Source: an uncultured Collinsella sp.
Lineage (GTDB): Bacteria; Actinomycetota; Coriobacteriia; Coriobacteriales; Coriobacteriaceae
DNA: 26,797 nt
Assembly (NCBI GenBank): GCA_900766165.1
Contig: CAAFUK010000022.1
Coordinates: 1-26,797, forward strand
Reading direction: 5' to 3'
The notes beneath the pieces are model-generated. The model searched no databases. It was not told the origin of the DNA and saw only the letters and a program-made list of their open reading frames with translations. The position numbers and the translations under genes are program-made. Below are positions 16,842 through 25,597 of the stretch, piece by piece (the first letter of the stretch is position 1; each line of letters starts with the position of its first letter).

Positions 16842-18089
16842 CTAGCTCCTTGCATATCTACGCAGCGCGATGGCGGCGTTGTGTCCGCCAAAGCCCAGAT
16901 TGGTCGAAAGCGCCCAGGTAAGGTCGGCGCGAACCGCGCGATTGGGTGTGTAGTCAAGATCGCAGGCGGGATCAGGCGTGTGGTAGTTAATAGTCGGGGG
17001 CACCACGCCCTGCTCAAGTGCCATGGCGCAGGCCATGACCTCGATGGCGCCCGTGGCACCGATCATGTGGCCGGTCATCGACTTGGTCGACGAGACGTGC
17101 GCGGCGCGCGCCGCGTCCTCGCCGAGCGCTCGCTTGATGCCCGCCGTCTCGGACGAATCGTTGAGCTTGGTCGAGGTGCCGTGGGCGTTGACGTAGAGGC
17201 CTTCGGACGGTTTGACGCCGCCCTCGGCCACGGCCTGCGAAATCGCGCGGGCAATGCCGGTCGCCTCGGGATCGGGACTCGTGATGTGGTAGGCGTCATC
17301 GGTGTTGCCGTAGCCCACGACCTCGGCGTAAATGTGCGCACCACGGGCCTGTGCGTGCTCCATACCCTCGAGCACGAGCACGCAGGCGCCCTCGCCCATC
17401 ACAAAGCCGTCGCGGTTCGCATCGAACGGGCGGCAAGCCGTCGCGGGATCGGGGTTGGTGGTCAATGCGCGGCAGGACGTAAAGCCCGCAACGGCATCGG
17501 GAATAATTGCGGCCTCGGCGCCGCCGGCCAGGATTGCATCGGAATAGCCGTGCTTGATGGCGCGGAATGCCTCGCCCACCGCATGGGCAGAAGTCGCGCA
17601 GGCGGTCACGACGGGCAGGGTCGGGCCTTTTGCCTTATGGCGAATCGCGATGTTGCCCGAAGCCATGTTGGGAATCATCATCGCGATCATGTAGGGCGAT
17701 GCGCGACGAGGCCCGCGGTCGGCAATCGTATGGACGTTGTCGACAAGCGTTTGCATGCCGCCCACGCCCGAGCCCACATAGACACCCAGGCGCTCGTGAT
17801 CGACCGCGCCCTCAACATCGAGGCCCGCATCGTGCATGGCCTCGTCCGACGCCGCCATCGCAAACTGAACACAGGGGTCGAGATGCTTGGCGTTATGCTT
17901 GCCAAAGTACTCGTTGCCGTCAAAACCCTTGACCTCGGCCGCCACCTTGACGGCAAATGCATCGGTATCAAAGTGCGTGATCGGACCGATGCCGCACGTT
18001 CCGGCGCACATGGCCGCCCAGGTGGCAAGCGCGGTGTTGCCGAGCGGCGACACGGCACCGATACCGGTGATTGCAACTCTCTGTTCCAT
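16842..18089 (-). CDS. fabF: 3-oxoacyl-ACP synthase II (FabF)
   Basis: This 415-residue thiolase-fold enzyme carries the KAS II triad: Cys164 in TACATSAHAVG, His303 in NAHGTSTKLND and His341 in STKSMTGHMIGATG, with Lys336. It extends acyl-ACP with malonyl-ACP. Three starts are possible (TTG 18107, ATG 18092, ATG 18089). ATG 18089 has GAGGAG at the best spacing and gives MEQRVAITGIGAVSPLG, which matches family N-termini. It is the only elongating condensing enzyme in the cluster. Confidence 0.96.
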   Translation of the reverse strand: MEQRVAITGIGAVSPLGNTALATWAAMCAGTCGIGPITHFDTDAFAVKVAAEVKGFDGNEYFGKHNAKHLDPCVQFAMAASDEAMHDAGLDVEGAVDHERLGVYVGSGVGGMQTLVDNVHTIADRGPRRASPYMIAMMIPNMASGNIAIRHKAKGPTLPVVTACATSAHAVGEAFRAIKHGYSDAILAGGAEAAIIPDAVAGFTSCRALTTNPDPATACRPFDANRDGFVMGEGACVLVLEGMEHAQARGAHIYAEVVGYGNTDDAYHITSPDPEATGIARAISQAVAEGGVKPSEGLYVNAHGTSTKLNDSSETAGIKRALGEDAARAAHVSSTKSMTGHMIGATGAIEVMACAMALEQGVVPPTINYHTPDPACDLDYTPNRAVRADLTWALSTNLGFGGHNAAIALRRYARS

Positions 18090-18128
18090 CATGGTCTCCT
18101 CATCCAAGCCGTTCTTCGGCCCTGGTTT

Positions 18129-18902
18129 CTACATCGCCATTCCGCCGTCGACGCGTACGACCTCGCCCGTAATGTAGGCAGCCGCGTCGCTCGCCAAAAA
18201 GCGCACCACGCCGGCCACTTCCTCGGGACGCGCCATGCGCCTCAGGGGAATCTGCTCCTCGCATGCCGCACGCACCTTATCCGATAGCTTTGCCGTCATA
18301 TCGGTCTCGACAAACCCGGGTGCGACCGCGTTCACTCGTACACCGCGGGGCGCAAGCTCGCGCGCCACCGCCTTGGTCAGGCCGATCACGCCCGCCTTGG
18401 AGGCAGCGTAGTTGGCCTGCCCGGCATTGCCCATCAGGCCCACAACCGAGCTCATGTTGACGACGCAGCCGCCGCGCTGGCGCATAAAGGTCTTGGTGAG
18501 CGCGCGCGTCGTGTTAAACGTTCCTTTAAGGTTGACATCGAGCACGCGATCGAAGGCGTCATCGCCCATGCGCATGAGCAGGCCATCGCGGGTGATGCCA
18601 GCGTTGTTGACGAGCGCCCAAATGGAGTCAAAGTCGTTGAGGACCGCTTCCACGCACGCGTTGACGGCAGCGGGGTCGGCCACGTCGCATTGATATGAGC
18701 GCGCCGTGGCGCCAGCCGCCTCGCAGGCGTCGCACGTCTCGCGCGCCGCATCGACGCTGCCGGCATAGACGACGGCGATATCGTAGCCATCCTCCGCCAG
18801 ACCGATAGCGCAGGCGCGGCCGATACCCCGCGAGCCGCCCGTGACCAGTGCCACGCGACGTGAGTCGTTGCGCTCGAGCGCGCCATTGTTCAAGTTGCCC
18901 AT
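18129..18902 (-). CDS. fabG: 3-oxoacyl-ACP reductase (FabG)
   Basis: The 257-residue short-chain dehydrogenase has the NADPH motif TGGSRGIG (21-28), NNAG (99-102) and the catalytic Ser152, Tyr165 and Lys169 (YAASK). The C-terminal EVVRVDGGMAM is typical of FabG. It reduces 3-oxoacyl-ACP in each elongation round. An AAAGGA site lies seven bases before ATG 18902. The first ~14 residues are a short extension over the usual FabG start, and no internal start looks better. Confidence 0.96.
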   Translation of the reverse strand: MGNLNNGALERNDSRRVALVTGGSRGIGRACAIGLAEDGYDIAVVYAGSVDAARETCDACEAAGATARSYQCDVADPAAVNACVEAVLNDFDSIWALVNNAGITRDGLLMRMGDDAFDRVLDVNLKGTFNTTRALTKTFMRQRGGCVVNMSSVVGLMGNAGQANYAASKAGVIGLTKAVARELAPRGVRVNAVAPGFVETDMTAKLSDKVRAACEEQIPLRRMARPEEVAGVVRFLASDAAAYITGEVVRVDGGMAM

Positions 18903-18932
18903 GTCATTCCTTTCGGGTTACAGCCCTGTGGA

Positions 18933-19859
18933 CTATGCGAGCTCGTCGGCAATAGCTGCGACCTGCTCGGCCGTCTCGCACGAATACACGCGAACGTCGC
19001 TCAGCGTACGCTTGACCAGGCCGGACAGCGTTTTGCCGGGGCCGACCTCAATAAATGTGTCGATGCCTTGATCCTGCAGAGCATGCAGCGTATCGACCCA
19101 GCGTACGGCATGGCTCACCTGATTGGCCAAGACATCCGATGCCGTCTGGGGATCCGCCGGATAGGGCGCCGCTGTCATATTTGCCAAAACAGGAATGAGC
19201 AACGGGGACGGCGCGTGACCGGCCTCAATATATGCGGCAAGGCCACAGGTCGCCTCGGCCATATAGGGGCTATGAAATGCCCCCGACACCGCGCCCTTCA
19301 TGGCGCGGCCGCCAGCCTCTTTTACTAGGACGTCGAGCTCCTGCAGCGCCTCGGGCGCTCCGGCCACAACCGTCTGCTGTGGGCTGTTGTAGTTGACTGG
19401 CCAGCAGTCCTCGCCGGCCTGTTTTGCCAGGCCCTCGACTTGCGCCGCATCGAGCTTGATGACGGCGCGCATGCCGCCCGGATGGCGCTCGGCAGCCGCG
19501 GCCATCAGCGCCGCGCGCTCGCACACGAGCTCAAAGCCCGCTCGCGTATCGAACGCCCCCGCAAAGGTGAGCGCGGCGACCTCGCCCAGCGAGAATCCCG
19601 CACAGGCGGCAGGTACCACGCCGCGCTCACGCAGGGCGGCAGCCGCTGCCAGGTCGTGCACGAACACGCAAGGCTGCGTGTTCTCGGTCTGCGAGAGCTC
19701 CTCCTTGGAGGCGCTCCGGCACTGCTCGCTCGTCCCCGGGCGCACCTCATCGGCAATGGCGAACACCTCGGCAGCCGCCGGCGATGTCTCGATCAAGTCG
19801 ACGCCCATCGCGGGGTGCTGGGCACCCTGGCCGGCAAACAAAAACGCTACGCCACCCAT
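18933..19859 (-). CDS. fabD: Malonyl-CoA:ACP transacylase (FabD)
   Basis: The 308-residue protein starts MGGVAFLFAGQGAQ. The nucleophile is Ser90 in GFSLGE (most FabD have GHSLGE, so the residue before Ser is Phe here), and the catalytic His196 is in SGAFHSPYM. It loads malonyl groups onto ACP for FabH and FabF. I prefer ATG 19859; GTG 19865 would add two residues. The gene overlaps the 3' end of fabK by 13 bases, implying coupled translation. Confidence 0.95.
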   Translation of the reverse strand: MGGVAFLFAGQGAQHPAMGVDLIETSPAAAEVFAIADEVRPGTSEQCRSASKEELSQTENTQPCVFVHDLAAAAALRERGVVPAACAGFSLGEVAALTFAGAFDTRAGFELVCERAALMAAAAERHPGGMRAVIKLDAAQVEGLAKQAGEDCWPVNYNSPQQTVVAGAPEALQELDVLVKEAGGRAMKGAVSGAFHSPYMAEATCGLAAYIEAGHAPSPLLIPVLANMTAAPYPADPQTASDVLANQVSHAVRWVDTLHALQDQGIDTFIEVGPGKTLSGLVKRTLSDVRVYSCETAEQVAAIADELA

Positions 19860-20791
19860 GCGCACGCACCCTTCAGGACGTGCTCGGCGCCATCGACCAG
19901 GTCGTCAACGATTTCGCGTGCGCTCTGGCGCTCGTTGACCATGCCGGCAATCTGTCCACACAAAAACGAACCCTCTTCGTAGTTGCCGTCCTTGGCGGCC
20001 TTACGCAGCGCACCGGTTCCCATAGCACCGAGCTCCTCGGCACTCGCGCCGGAACCCTCGCTCTTGGCATAGGCGTTGGTGAAGGGGCTCTTGAGGGCGC
20101 GCACTGGATGTCCCGTCGAGCGACCGGTCGCACGCGTCGAAGTGTCGTTGGCCTTCAGGACCATCTCTTTGTACTGCTCCGAGACGGTGCACTCGTCTGC
20201 GACCAGAAAGCGCGTACCCACTTGCACGCCTTCGGCGCCCAGCATAAAGGCGGCCGCCACGCCGCGGCCGTCGGCAATACCGCCGGCGGCCACAACGGGA
20301 ATGTCGACCGCATCGACGACCTGCGGCACCAGTGCCATCGTCGAGGTCTCGCCAATATGGCCGCCCGATTCGGTACCCTCGGCAACAACCGCCGTGGCCC
20401 CGCGACGCGCCACGAGACGCGCCAGCGCCACCGAGGCAACGACCGGGATGACCTTGATGCCCGCCTCGTTCCACGCCTTCATGTACTTGGCGGGATTGCC
20501 GGCGCCCGTCACGACGACCGGCACTCGCTCGTCAATCACGACCTGCGCGACCTCGTCGGCAAACGGGCTCATGAGCATGACGTTGACGCCAAAGGGCTTA
20601 TCCGTCTTGGCGCGCAGCTCATGAATCTGGTCGCGAAGCCAGTTGGCGTCGGCGTTCATGGCCGCGATGATGCCTAAGCCACCCGCCTCGGACACTGCGG
20701 ACGCCAGCGAGGCATCGGCAATCCAGGCCATACCGCCCTGGAACACGGGCTTTTCGATGCCGAGCAGATCGCAGAGAGGAGTCTTGAACAT
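19847..20791 (-). CDS. fabK: FMN-dependent enoyl-ACP reductase (FabK)
   Basis: At 314 residues this is a nitronate-monooxygenase-like TIM barrel, not a short-chain dehydrogenase. Landmarks are PVFQGGMAWIADASLA at the N-terminus, VVVTGAGNP, ESGGHIGE with His145 (the FabK active-site region) and PVVAAGGIADGRG in the FMN-binding part. Its place in the fab operon supports FabK, which performs the last reduction of the elongation cycle. FabK enzymes are insensitive to triclosan. It begins two bases after acpP. A generic nitronate monooxygenase is the alternative, but it is unlikely in this context. Confidence 0.92.
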   Translation of the reverse strand: MFKTPLCDLLGIEKPVFQGGMAWIADASLASAVSEAGGLGIIAAMNADANWLRDQIHELRAKTDKPFGVNVMLMSPFADEVAQVVIDERVPVVVTGAGNPAKYMKAWNEAGIKVIPVVASVALARLVARRGATAVVAEGTESGGHIGETSTMALVPQVVDAVDIPVVAAGGIADGRGVAAAFMLGAEGVQVGTRFLVADECTVSEQYKEMVLKANDTSTRATGRSTGHPVRALKSPFTNAYAKSEGSGASAEELGAMGTGALRKAAKDGNYEEGSFLCGQIAGMVNERQSAREIVDDLVDGAEHVLKGACAWVA

Positions 20792-20793
20792 CT

Positions 20794-21030
20794 CTACTTC
20801 TCCAATGCCGCCTCGACCGTATCGGCGAACTCGCCGACCGTCTTGAGGTTCTCCTCGGTATCGAGCTGGATGCCAAACTCGTCCTCGACGGCGACGAGGA
20901 TCTCGACGGTGCCCAGGCTGTCGAGACCAATCTCCTCGAGCGTGGACTCGGGCTTCATCTCGACATCGTCAAGACCGGCGGTCTCGCGGATAACGTCGCA
21001 AACGCGCTCGAAGGTCTTCTGATCTGCCAT
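20794..21030 (-). CDS. acpP: Acyl carrier protein
   Basis: The 78-residue acidic helical protein has the phosphopantetheine site Ser38 in IGLDSLGTVE. It carries growing acyl chains to all Fab enzymes. AAAGGAGAAC precedes ATG 21030. It lies between fabH and fabK. The holo-ACP synthase that would modify it is not in the window. Confidence 0.97.
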   Translation of the reverse strand: MADQKTFERVCDVIRETAGLDDVEMKPESTLEEIGLDSLGTVEILVAVEDEFGIQLDTEENLKTVGEFADTVEAALEK

Positions 21031-21079
21031 GGTAGTTCTCCTTTGTTTGTGCCCTAGGGGCGTTTTTTCCTATGTGCAA

Positions 21080-22039
21080 CTACTTCCAACGAAGCAGATA
21101 GCCACCTATATCCAGGCCGGCGCCAAATCCAACGAGGGCGATGGTGTCGCCCGCATTCAGTGCGTCGGTGCGTGCCAGACGGTCAAGCGCAAAGGGAATG
21201 CAGGCGCTCGAAATGTTGCCGGTCTCGCGCAGCGTTCGAACCACGCGCTCATCTGGCACGCCGAGGCGCTTGACCGCCTGACTCAGGATTCGTTCGTTAG
21301 CCTGATGGAATACAAAATGGTCGATGTCTTCGACCGAAATGCCCGCATCGCCCGCAAGCTTATGGACCGTGTCGCAGATGGCGTTGACGCCGAACTTGAA
21401 CACGCGGCGGCCATTCATGGACAGCACGCTCTTGATATCTGCGGAAGCCTTAAACGGCGAGGTGCCGACCAGACCGGGAACGTGTAACGTCTCGACGTCG
21501 GGCGCCGTCGAAAGCTCAACGGCAAGGGGGCTGTCTCCCCCAGCCCCAATCACTGCGGCGCCTGCCCCATCGCCAAAAAGCACGCAGGTGGCGCGGTCGG
21601 TCCAGTCGAGCGCGCGCGTCATCTGCTCAGCAGCAACGATAAGCACGCGCTCGGCACGACCGCGCTCGATATAGCCCTCGGCGACATCGAGCGCAAACAC
21701 GAAGCCGGCACAGGCCGCCGAGACATCGAAGGCAGGGCACGCCGCTCCTAGTCGCTCAGCAACGGCACACGCCTCAGCGGGAACAAGGTGGTCACCCGTC
21801 GTCGTCGAGCAGACGATCAGATCCAGCTGGCTCGCGTCGATTCCGGACACCTGGAGTGCCCGCTCGCTCGCCGCTACGGCAAGGTCGTCAAGTGACTCGG
21901 TGGTACAGACGTGGCGGCTCTTGATACCTGTGCGGGTAAAAATCCACTCATCCGAGGTATCGAGGAACTCAGACAGCTCGTCATTGGAAACACTGCGCTC
22001 AGGAAGCGCCGAGCCTGTTCCAAGAATCGTGAAACCCAT
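21080..22039 (-). CDS. fabH: 3-oxoacyl-ACP synthase III (FabH)
   Basis: The 319-residue protein starts MGFTILGTGSALPE at 22039, directly after an AAAGGAGG site. A frame extension to 22096 reads through the operator region and is rejected. The KAS III triad is Cys110 (VSAACAGFVF), His245 (FHQANERI) and Asn275 (TGNISSAC). It condenses an acyl-CoA primer with malonyl-ACP to start synthesis. It is the promoter-proximal gene of the ten-gene cluster and faces birA across a 176-base intergenic region containing two operator-like repeats. Confidence 0.96.
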   Translation of the reverse strand: MGFTILGTGSALPERSVSNDELSEFLDTSDEWIFTRTGIKSRHVCTTESLDDLAVAASERALQVSGIDASQLDLIVCSTTTGDHLVPAEACAVAERLGAACPAFDVSAACAGFVFALDVAEGYIERGRAERVLIVAAEQMTRALDWTDRATCVLFGDGAGAAVIGAGGDSPLAVELSTAPDVETLHVPGLVGTSPFKASADIKSVLSMNGRRVFKFGVNAICDTVHKLAGDAGISVEDIDHFVFHQANERILSQAVKRLGVPDERVVRTLRETGNISSACIPFALDRLARTDALNAGDTIALVGFGAGLDIGGYLLRWK

Positions 22040-22055
22040 CACTAGCCTCCTTTGA

Positions 22056-22122
22056 GTTGTTGACGTGTTTACATCGAACAAGAGAGGATAGCGCATTTTA
22101 GTCGTTGTTGACGTGTTAACAT
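22056..22122. promoter_or_regulatory. Paired operator-like sites in the fabH/birA divergent region
   Basis: The 19-base string GTTGTTGACGTGTTWACAT occurs twice in the same orientation, at 22056-22074 (T at W) and 22104-22122 (A at W), 48 bases apart. Each contains a near-palindrome TGTTGAC-GT-GTTWACA. TAAAAT on the minus strand between them (22101-22096) could be the fabH -10, which would place one copy over the -35/spacer and the other just inside the transcript. This is the expected layout for a repressor of the fab operon. The regulator is not identified, and BirA here has no DNA-binding domain. Confidence 0.6.
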
Positions 22123-22215
22123 TAAATTGTCCAAATGCGACAAAGGCTTCACATTGTGTCTATCTCTCGACACCATTGCGCCATTCACTTATTCAATAAG
22201 GAGGTAGCAGCCGCT

Positions 22216-22992
22216 ATGGATGCCCAATTAACGATTGTCGACGTAACCGGATCGACCAACGATGACCTGCTCGAAGCAGGAAAACAGGGAGCGCCGCACG
22301 GCACAGGACTTGCCGCCCGGGCTCAGACAGCAGGACGCGGCCGACGCGGCCACAAGTGGGATTCAACCGCCGGCAACCTATTGCTTTCGATTGTCCTGCG
22401 TCCATGCGTTAATCCTGCAAAGTACTCTGGTCTTGCCGCCGTCAGTGGTCTAGCGGTGCTCGCGGCGCTCGAAAAGCAAGGCCTCGCAAGCGAAATAGCC
22501 CTCAAGTGGCCCAACGATCTTGTCGCGCGAGGGCGCAAGCTCGGCGGCATTCTGGTCGAGGCCGCACGCGATAGCGAAGGCAAACCTTTCGCCGTCTGCG
22601 GCATTGGCGCCAATGTGAACTATGCGCCCCAAGAGGTGCCCGATGGCGGCCTGCCGGCAATCGGCCTCTCGGATCTCGACGAGAACGTTCCCGCCGTCGA
22701 TGTGCTGCTCAAGGAGGTCTATCACACCGTCGTAAACGCTGTGGACGCGTGGGCGGACCTGCTCAACGCCATGGAAGAAAACGCCGGACCGCTCGCGCCC
22801 ATCCACGGCGAATATATCACTCACCTCAATTGGATCGGGGAGCACGTTATCGCCCGCTCCCCCGCTGGTGACGAGCTGGCGCGAGGCATCTTTAAAACGG
22901 TCGATGGCTTTGGTCGCGCGTGCATCGAAACGGAAAACGGCTTGCGATCCTTCCATTTTGAGGAGGCATCGCTGCGTTCCGTGTGTGAATAG
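22216..22992 (+). CDS. birA: Biotin--protein ligase (group I, no HTH)
   Basis: The 258-residue protein starts MDAQLTIVDVTGSTNDDL at 22216, behind AAGGAGGT. The longer frame from 22135 has no family support. It has the biotinyl-AMP loop GRGRRG (40-45), KWPNDL (97-102) and GGILVE (110-115), followed by a small SH3-like C-terminal domain. It activates biotin with ATP and attaches it to Lys123 of AccB. There is no N-terminal helix-turn-helix, so it should not act as a transcriptional repressor. It is the only intact plus-strand gene in the window and sits beside its substrate's operon. Confidence 0.94.
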   Translation: MDAQLTIVDVTGSTNDDLLEAGKQGAPHGTGLAARAQTAGRGRRGHKWDSTAGNLLLSIVLRPCVNPAKYSGLAAVSGLAVLAALEKQGLASEIALKWPNDLVARGRKLGGILVEAARDSEGKPFAVCGIGANVNYAPQEVPDGGLPAIGLSDLDENVPAVDVLLKEVYHTVVNAVDAWADLLNAMEENAGPLAPIHGEYITHLNWIGEHVIARSPAGDELARGIFKTVDGFGRACIETENGLRSFHFEEASLRSVCE

Positions 22993-23052
22993 GGCGCCAC
23001 AGCCAGCCGCTCGGCAGCCTTACCCGGCGGTCCACACCCATCATGCTAAACA

Positions 23053-23089
23053 AAAGGGCCCCGCTACCGTAACGGCAGCGGGGCCCTTT
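23053..23089. terminator. Bidirectional terminator between birA and rpsJ
   Basis: AAAGGGGCCC-type arms form a 13-bp stem (23053-23065 with 23077-23089), extended inward by CCG/CGG around TAA. Ts on the plus strand and As before the stem on the other side let it serve both convergent genes. Confidence 0.9.
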
Positions 23090-23108
23090 AAGCTATGAGC
23101 GATATCGC

Positions 23109-23417
23109 TTAGAGCTTGATGTCGATGTCGACGCCAGCGGGGAGGTCGAGACGCATGAGCGAATCAACGGTGCCCGAGGTGGGGTCGAGGATGTCGATGA
23201 GGCGCTTGTGGGTGCGCATCTCGAACTGCTCACGGGAGTCCTTGTTCACGTGCGGCGAGCGGATAACCGTGTACAGGTTGCGCTCGGTGGGCAGGGGGAC
23301 AGGACCGGAAACGCGAGCGCCGGTCTTCTGAGCGGTCTCGACGATGAGCTTCGCGGACTGATCGACGACCTCGTGATCATAGCCCTTGAGGCGAATGCGG
23401 ATCTTCTGGGTAGCCAA
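23109..23417 (-). CDS. rpsJ: Small ribosomal subunit protein uS10
   Basis: The 102-residue protein reads ATQKIRIRLKGYDHEVVD and contains GPVPLPTERNLYTV and MRTHKRLIDI, all S10 hallmarks. S10 works in the 30S head and, as NusE, in transcription antitermination. The start codon is TTG 23417, with GGAGG six bases upstream. It follows fusA, where tuf usually lies, and ends its operon at the bidirectional terminator, about 13.9 kb away from rplC, its usual downstream neighbour. Confidence 0.97.
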   Translation of the reverse strand: MATQKIRIRLKGYDHEVVDQSAKLIVETAQKTGARVSGPVPLPTERNLYTVIRSPHVNKDSREQFEMRTHKRLIDILDPTSGTVDSLMRLDLPAGVDIDIKL

Positions 23418-23478
23418 CTTAAACCTCCAAAGAGTGCGAGAGATGTTCTCGCAGGATTACGTAACAGGGAGCTCGAAC

Positions 23479-25578
23479 TTAGGCGTTCTTGCTCATGACC
23501 TCGTCCACGATGGACTTGGGCGCGGGCTCATAAGAGTCGAACTGCATCGTGTAGGATGCACGGCCCTGGGTCTGGGAGCGAAGGTCGGTAGCGTAACCGA
23601 ACATCTCGCCCAGCGGCACCTTGGCACGGATGAGCTTGCTGTTCTTGCGATCCTCCATGCCCTCGATCTTGCCGCGGCGACCGGAGAGGTTGCCCATAAC
23701 GTCGCCCATGTACTGCTCGGGGGTCTCGACCTCGACAGCCATGATCGGCTCGAGCAGCTGCGGATCGGACTTCTTGAGGGCGTCCTTGATAGCCATGGAA
23801 CCGGCGATCTTGAAGGCGGCCTCGGAGGAGTCGACCTCGTGGTAAGAACCGTCGAACAGAGTGACCTTGACGTCGAGGACCGGGAAACCGGCGATAACAC
23901 CGGTGTTCAGGGCCTCCTGGATGCCCTTGTCGATGGACGGGATGTACTCCTTGGGCACGACGCCGCCGACGATAGCGTTGACGAACTCGTAGCCGAAGCC
24001 CTCCTCCATCTTCTCGAGCTTGATGACGGCGTGGCCGTACTGACCGCGACCACCGGACTGACGGACGAACTTGCCCTCAGCCTTCTCGACGTCGTGACCA
24101 GCGGTCTCGCGGTAGGCAACCTGGGGCTTACCAACGTTAGCGTCAACCTTGAACTCACGGAGCAGACGGTCGACGATGATCTCGAGGTGCAGCTCGCCCA
24201 TGCCGGCGATGATGGTCTGGCCGGTCTCGTGATTGGTGGACACCTGGAAGGTCGGGTCCTCCTCGGCGAGCTTGGTCAGAGCCAGGGACATCTTGTCCTG
24301 CTCGGCCTTGGTCTTGGGCTCGATGGCAACGTCGATAACGGGCTTAGCGAACTCGATCTTCTCGAGGACGATCTCCTTGCCCTCGGCGCACAGGGTGTCG
24401 CCGGTGGTGGAGTTCTTGAAGCCGACGCAAGCGACGATGTCGCCGGCGGCAGCGTCGTCACGGTCGATACGCTCGGCGGCGTTCATCTCGAGGATGCGGC
24501 CGAGGCGCTCGCGCTGACCGTTGGAAGCGTTGACAACGTAGGAGCCGGACTCGGCGCGGCCGGAGTAAACGCGGACGTAGGTGAGCTTACCGACGAACGG
24601 GTCGGTCATGATCTTGAAGACCAGGCCGGAGAAGGGCTCGTCGAAGGAAGGATGACGCTGGATCTCCTCGCCGGTGTCCGGATCGGTACCGGTGACGGCC
24701 TCAACGTCGAGCGGGCTGGGCAGGTAGTCGACGACAGCGTCGAGCAGCTCCTGAACGCCCTTGTTCTTGTAGGCGGAGCCCACGAAGACGAGGTTGAGCT
24801 CGTTGGCCAGAACGCCCTTGCGCAGAGCGGCCTTAAGCTCCTCGACGGTGAAGTCCTCCTCCATGAGGATCTTCTCCATGAGCTCGTCGTCAAAGCTGGC
24901 AGCAGCGTCGAGGAGCTCCTCGCGCTTGGTGGCAGCAATGTCGGCAAACTCAGCCGGGATCTCGTCCATCGGCTCGGGGTAGGTCATACCCTTCTCGTCG
25001 GCCTTGAAGTCCCATGCAGTCATGGTAACGAGGTCGATGACGCCCCAGAAGTTGTCCTCGGCGCCCATCGGGACCTGAGCGGCCACAGCATTGGCGTCGA
25101 GACGATCCTTCATGGTCTCGATAGCGTTGAAGAAGTCAGCGCCCACGCGGTCATACTTGTTGATGAAGGCGATGCGGGGGACGTTGAAGGTAGAAGCCTG
25201 GCGCCAAACGGTCTCAGACTGGGGCTGAACGCCGGCAACGGCGTCGAAGACGGCGACAGCGCCATCGAGGACGCGCAGGCAGCGCTCGACCTCAGCGGTG
25301 AAGTCAACGTGGCCCGGGGTGTCGATGATCTGGATGCGGTAGTCCTTACCGTCCTTGTTCCAGAAGCAGGTGGTAGCAGCGGAGGTAATGGTTACGCCGC
25401 GCTCCTGCTCCTGAACCATCCAGTCCATGGTGGCAGCGCCCTCATGGACCTCACCGATCTTGTGGGTCTTACCGGTGTAGTAAAGAATACGCTCGGTCGT
25501 GGTGGTCTTACCGGCATCGATGTGGGCCATGATGCCGATGTTGCGGGTATCGGAAAGCTTGTACTTAGGCTTAGCCAT
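23479..25578 (-). CDS. fusA: Elongation factor G
   Basis: At 699 residues it has the full EF-G length. G-domain motifs are AHIDAGKT (18-25), IDTPGHVDF, and the NKxD motif as NKYDR (Tyr where Met is common). Domain IV shows GRGQYGHAV, and the C-terminal domain ends with YEPAPKSIVDEV. EF-G drives GTP-dependent translocation and, with RRF, ribosome recycling. The ATG at 25578 lies 19 bases after rpsG. tuf does not follow; rpsJ starts 61 bases downstream. Confidence 0.98.
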   Translation of the reverse strand: MAKPKYKLSDTRNIGIMAHIDAGKTTTTERILYYTGKTHKIGEVHEGAATMDWMVQEQERGVTITSAATTCFWNKDGKDYRIQIIDTPGHVDFTAEVERCLRVLDGAVAVFDAVAGVQPQSETVWRQASTFNVPRIAFINKYDRVGADFFNAIETMKDRLDANAVAAQVPMGAEDNFWGVIDLVTMTAWDFKADEKGMTYPEPMDEIPAEFADIAATKREELLDAAASFDDELMEKILMEEDFTVEELKAALRKGVLANELNLVFVGSAYKNKGVQELLDAVVDYLPSPLDVEAVTGTDPDTGEEIQRHPSFDEPFSGLVFKIMTDPFVGKLTYVRVYSGRAESGSYVVNASNGQRERLGRILEMNAAERIDRDDAAAGDIVACVGFKNSTTGDTLCAEGKEIVLEKIEFAKPVIDVAIEPKTKAEQDKMSLALTKLAEEDPTFQVSTNHETGQTIIAGMGELHLEIIVDRLLREFKVDANVGKPQVAYRETAGHDVEKAEGKFVRQSGGRGQYGHAVIKLEKMEEGFGYEFVNAIVGGVVPKEYIPSIDKGIQEALNTGVIAGFPVLDVKVTLFDGSYHEVDSSEAAFKIAGSMAIKDALKKSDPQLLEPIMAVEVETPEQYMGDVMGNLSGRRGKIEGMEDRKNSKLIRAKVPLGEMFGYATDLRSQTQGRASYTMQFDSYEPAPKSIVDEVMSKNA

Positions 25579-25597
25579 GTTAGTTCCTTACCTTAAC

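Noticed and set aside
16524..18287. 587-codon plus-strand open frame
   Set aside because: Antisense to accB and fabF; His/Arg/Gly-rich shadow without family features.
21040..21075. Terminator-like GCCCTAGGGGC plus T-run between acpP and fabH
   Set aside because: The T-run is on the plus strand, where no gene ends; the stem is only four to five pairs, and the fab transcript must pass through.
22040..22096. 19-residue extension of FabH
   Set aside because: It would translate the operator region; ATG 22039 has AAAGGAGG and the family N-terminus.
22056..22122. Classical BirA operator
   Set aside because: BirA sites have two half-sites about 15 bases apart; here the halves are two bases apart, and this BirA lacks an HTH.
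23386..25596. 736-codon plus-strand open frame
   Set aside because: It is the antisense shadow of fusA caused by GC-rich codon bias; the composition is repetitive and matches no family.
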